In this document: one piece after another, positions 5,401-7,081 of the stretch
How the letters are laid out: each line of letters begins with the position of its first letter
How positions within the stretch are numbered: the stretch's first letter is position 1
NCBI RefSeq assembly: GCF_039521975.1
Contig: NZ_BAAACZ010000035.1
Span: 1-7,081 of the forward strand
DNA length: 7,081 nt
Direction: 5' to 3'
Origin: Alkalibacillus silvisoli
Lineage (GTDB): Bacteria > Bacillota > Bacilli > Bacillales > Alkalibacillaceae
The notes under the pieces: model-generated
Told to the model about the DNA's origin: nothing
What the model saw: only the letters and a program-made list of their open reading frames with translations
The model's database searches: none
Translations under genes and position numbers: made by a program

Positions 5401-6420
5401 ATGGAACAACGTGTAGCAAATATTTTCGAAAAATTTGCAAAAGAAGAATGTGAAGGGTACTGCGAACTTTACGAACACTTATCTTTAAAGATAGCTGATG
5501 ACGAAGAGATACTACAATTGGCCTCACACGCAAGAGCAGGACAACCTATTCCAAATTTGTTATTCGGTGCAGTCCATGCCCTTTTATTAAAAGGTAAAGA
5601 ACACGAGTTAAAGCACTTCTATCCAAGTATTGTTTCAGAAGTTAAAGATGTAAAAGATTCTTATCCGTATTTCAAAGACTTTTGCGAGAATTACCGCGAT
5701 GAAATTATAGAATTTTTACAAACGAAACTAGTTCAAACAAACGAAGTAAGACGATGTACATACCTTTATCCTACATTCAGCTACATATATGAAATCGCCA
5801 AAAAGCCGTTAGCCTTAATTGAAATTGGGACTAGCTCAGGTCTTCAGCTGCTATGGGATCAATACAATTATTCTTATGGTTCAGGCCAAATTTACGGTAA
5901 CCGACATTCAAATGTACATTTAACTGCTGAGATCAAAGGTAATAATGAACCTGCCCTTCCAGTAGAAGCTCCACCAGTTGCGAAACGAATTGGCGTAGAC
6001 CTCAATGTGTTGGACTTAAATGATGAAGAAGATGAATTCTGGCTAAACGCTCTCATATGGCCGAACCTTCATGAACGAAGAGAAACGCTTCAACAAGCAG
6101 CAGAAATGGTTAAACAAACTCCACTTACTTTAATTGAAGGAGATGGCGTGGCAATGCTTTCAGATTTAGTCAATGACATTCCAGAGGACTATGCAGTTTG
6201 TGTTTTTCATACACACGTTGCCAATCAAATCCCGGAGCAGACTAAAGATGATTTGCTTGAAGAAATTAAAAAGGTTGGTTCAACTAGAGAAGTCTTTCAC
6301 GTTTACAACAACATTCAAGATCGCGATTTACACTTAGACTATTATATAAACGGCGAAGAATCTCTAAACACTATTGCTACAACAGCTGGTCATGGGAAAT
6401 GGTTTACGTGGGAATTATAA
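5401..6420 (+). CDS. DUF2332 domain-containing protein
   Basis: A 339-aa protein of the DUF2332 family, whose biochemical role is unknown to me; the length fits a single full domain. Family-like stretches are ARAGQPIPNLLFGAVHALLL (44-63), the glycine loop ALIEIGTSSGLQLLWDQY (138-155), a GVDLNVLDLNDEED segment (198-211) followed by WLNALIWPNLHERRE (214-228), VFHTHVANQI (268-277) and a C-terminal HGKWFTW (331-337). The IEIGTSSGL loop resembles the SAM-binding motif I of class I methyltransferases, so methyl transfer is possible but unproven. There is no signal peptide or membrane segment. It is divergent from the Nudix-FosB operon, shares its upstream region, and has its own terminator, so it is monocistronic. 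Strong start: GGGGGAA lies 6 nt before the ATG. Confidence 0.88.
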   Translation: MEQRVANIFEKFAKEECEGYCELYEHLSLKIADDEEILQLASHARAGQPIPNLLFGAVHALLLKGKEHELKHFYPSIVSEVKDVKDSYPYFKDFCENYRDEIIEFLQTKLVQTNEVRRCTYLYPTFSYIYEIAKKPLALIEIGTSSGLQLLWDQYNYSYGSGQIYGNRHSNVHLTAEIKGNNEPALPVEAPPVAKRIGVDLNVLDLNDEEDEFWLNALIWPNLHERRETLQQAAEMVKQTPLTLIEGDGVAMLSDLVNDIPEDYAVCVFHTHVANQIPEQTKDDLLEEIKKVGSTREVFHVYNNIQDRDLHLDYYINGEESLNTIATTAGHGKWFTWEL

Positions 6421-6440
6421 ATTATTAAACAAGCTTACAT

Positions 6441-6477
6441 AGAGCATTGAATTGCAACTTAATTTAATGCTCTTTTT
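6441..6477 (+). terminator. Intrinsic terminator after the DUF2332 gene
   Basis: AGAGCATTGAATT (6441-6453) pairs with AATTTAATGCTCT (6461-6473), 13 bp including one G-T pair, around a 7-nt loop. Five T residues (6473-6477) follow. It begins 20 nt past the stop codon. On the other strand, before the stem, there is an A-run equivalent but no T-run comes after it, so it is mainly rightward, although the hairpin may also slow the convergent lipoprotein transcript. Confidence 0.88.
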
Positions 6478-6524
6478 CACTTCATACATACATTTACTCA
6501 ATAGGATATTTCCTAGATAAAGTA

Positions 6525-6881
6525 TTAATTTTCTAAAAGCAACAACTTTTCCAAGTTCGCTTGATTTTGCCCCTCACTTTCATTAGGTACCCAGGAAACC
6601 GAGACTTCTACCCCCTCCTTCAAGTCTTCGAGATGAATAACTTCCTCCAATTGATCTACCATCTTGCTATTCTCTGTCACTCGCAAGTTCACTTCCATAT
6701 TCTCACCTTCAACAGTCATCTCTTTATTAATATGATCTAAATCAGTAATAACCCCCCTTAACGAAGAGTGTTGGTGCGAATCAGACGTGTCTTCCATTGT
6801 ATTAGAGTAACCACAGGCGCTAAGTGATAGAAATACACTTATCATTAAAAGAAAAATTAGCTTAATTTTCACTTTTACCAT
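6525..6881 (-). CDS. Small predicted lipoprotein, unidentified
   Basis: A 118-aa precursor with a classical lipoprotein signal peptide: basic start MVKVKIK, hydrophobic core LIFLLMISVFLSL (8-20) and lipobox LSAC (20-23). Cys23 would be lipidated and the mature protein of about 96 residues anchored on the outer face of the membrane. Residues 24-40 are a polar linker rich in Ser, Asp and His. From about 41 a small beta-rich domain follows (LRGVITDLDHINKEMTVEGE, then MEVNLRVTEN), with LEDLKEGVEVSVSW (84-97) resembling an OB-like barrel; it is reminiscent of small secreted Bacillus proteins such as DUF3221, but I cannot confirm that. The start is uncertain: the ATG at 6881 has AAGG 7 nt upstream, while a GTG three codons later is 9 nt from GGAG. 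The upstream in-frame TTG would spoil the signal peptide. No own terminator with a T-run is seen. Confidence 0.8.
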   Translation of the reverse strand: MVKVKIKLIFLLMISVFLSLSACGYSNTMEDTSDSHQHSSLRGVITDLDHINKEMTVEGENMEVNLRVTENSKMVDQLEEVIHLEDLKEGVEVSVSWVPNESEGQNQANLEKLLLLEN

Positions 6882-7013
6882 CTCCAAACCTTGAATAGAC
6901 AACGAGCCACGGCATAAATTTATCACAAAACTCAATTAATCTATATCCATTTTCTAAAGAAAAGGTAGCTCAACTAAGGGTGCATGGTGCCATAATCTCC
7001 TAAACTGAACTAC

Positions 7014-7081
7014 TGTTTATAGTAATCTAAAACTGACCCAGAATCGCAATTGAAAACTGACCCAAAGTAATAGAAAATTAC
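7014..7081. mobile_element. Probable terminal repeats of an IS21-like insertion sequence running off the right edge
   Basis: AAAACTGACCCA occurs at 7029-7040 and again at 7053-7064, a 24-nt period, with a weaker AAACTGAA at 7002-7009. Multiple short direct repeats near a TG-starting end are typical of the IS21 family, and GGGTCAGTTTT-like repeats (reverse strand) are what I remember from Bacillus members. A TG at 7014 (TGTTTATAG) is my best guess for the outer tip. No transposase codon is visible and the other end is outside, so a solo remnant is possible. Confidence 0.5.

Noticed and set aside
6502..6515. TAGGA-TATT-TCCTA palindrome as the lipoprotein gene terminator
   Set aside because: The stem is only 5 bp of mostly AT pairs and has no T-run on the minus strand.

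Overview
This window looks like chromosomal DNA from a low-GC Gram-positive bacterium of the Bacillaceae, possibly a halotolerant genus; the genus is inference. The reasons are an AT-rich background, strong GGAGG-type ribosome binding sites, a FosB-type bacillithiol transferase close to the Bacillus subtilis protein as remembered, and a GC-rich interspersed repeat of the kind scattered through Bacillaceae genomes.

Layout. Positions 1-88 may hold the first codons of a leftward gene that leaves the window (weak). A leftward alpha/beta hydrolase gene (153-965) follows, with a clear intrinsic terminator at 109-143. The 984-1592 gap has no convincing gene. It contains a leftward intrinsic terminator (1067-1128) and a roughly 400-bp inverted-repeat-bounded element (1169-1586). 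The core of that element is about 55% GC (hand count over 1201-1500), against about 27-30% in two 60-base flanking samples.

The main block is a leftward six-gene cluster, 5222 down to 1593: a Nudix hydrolase with an extra N-terminal domain, a VOC-fold protein, FosB, a small two-helix membrane protein, a degenerate Nudix-like domain fused to an aminoglycoside-phosphotransferase-type kinase domain, and a GrpB-family nucleotidyltransferase-like protein. The genes are 15-44 nt apart or overlap by 4 nt and are probably one operon. Its 3' end seems to run through the GC-rich element to the terminator at 1067-1128. The theme is small-molecule modification, including one probable antibiotic-inactivating enzyme. 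The cluster is accessory in character and has no regulator gene of its own.

A DUF2332 gene (5401-6420) is divergent from this operon and ends in a strong terminator (6441-6477). The shared intergenic region carries two short inverted repeats that could be operators. A leftward lipoprotein gene (6525-6881) follows. The right edge (about 7014-7081) has 12-nt direct repeats resembling the terminal repeats of an IS21-family insertion sequence, most of which would lie outside the window.

I found no CRISPR array, tRNA, rRNA or recognisable defence system. The most unusual items are the expanded GC-rich element in the operon's probable 3' UTR, the Nudix-like/APH fusion next to GrpB, and the mixed FosB operon.
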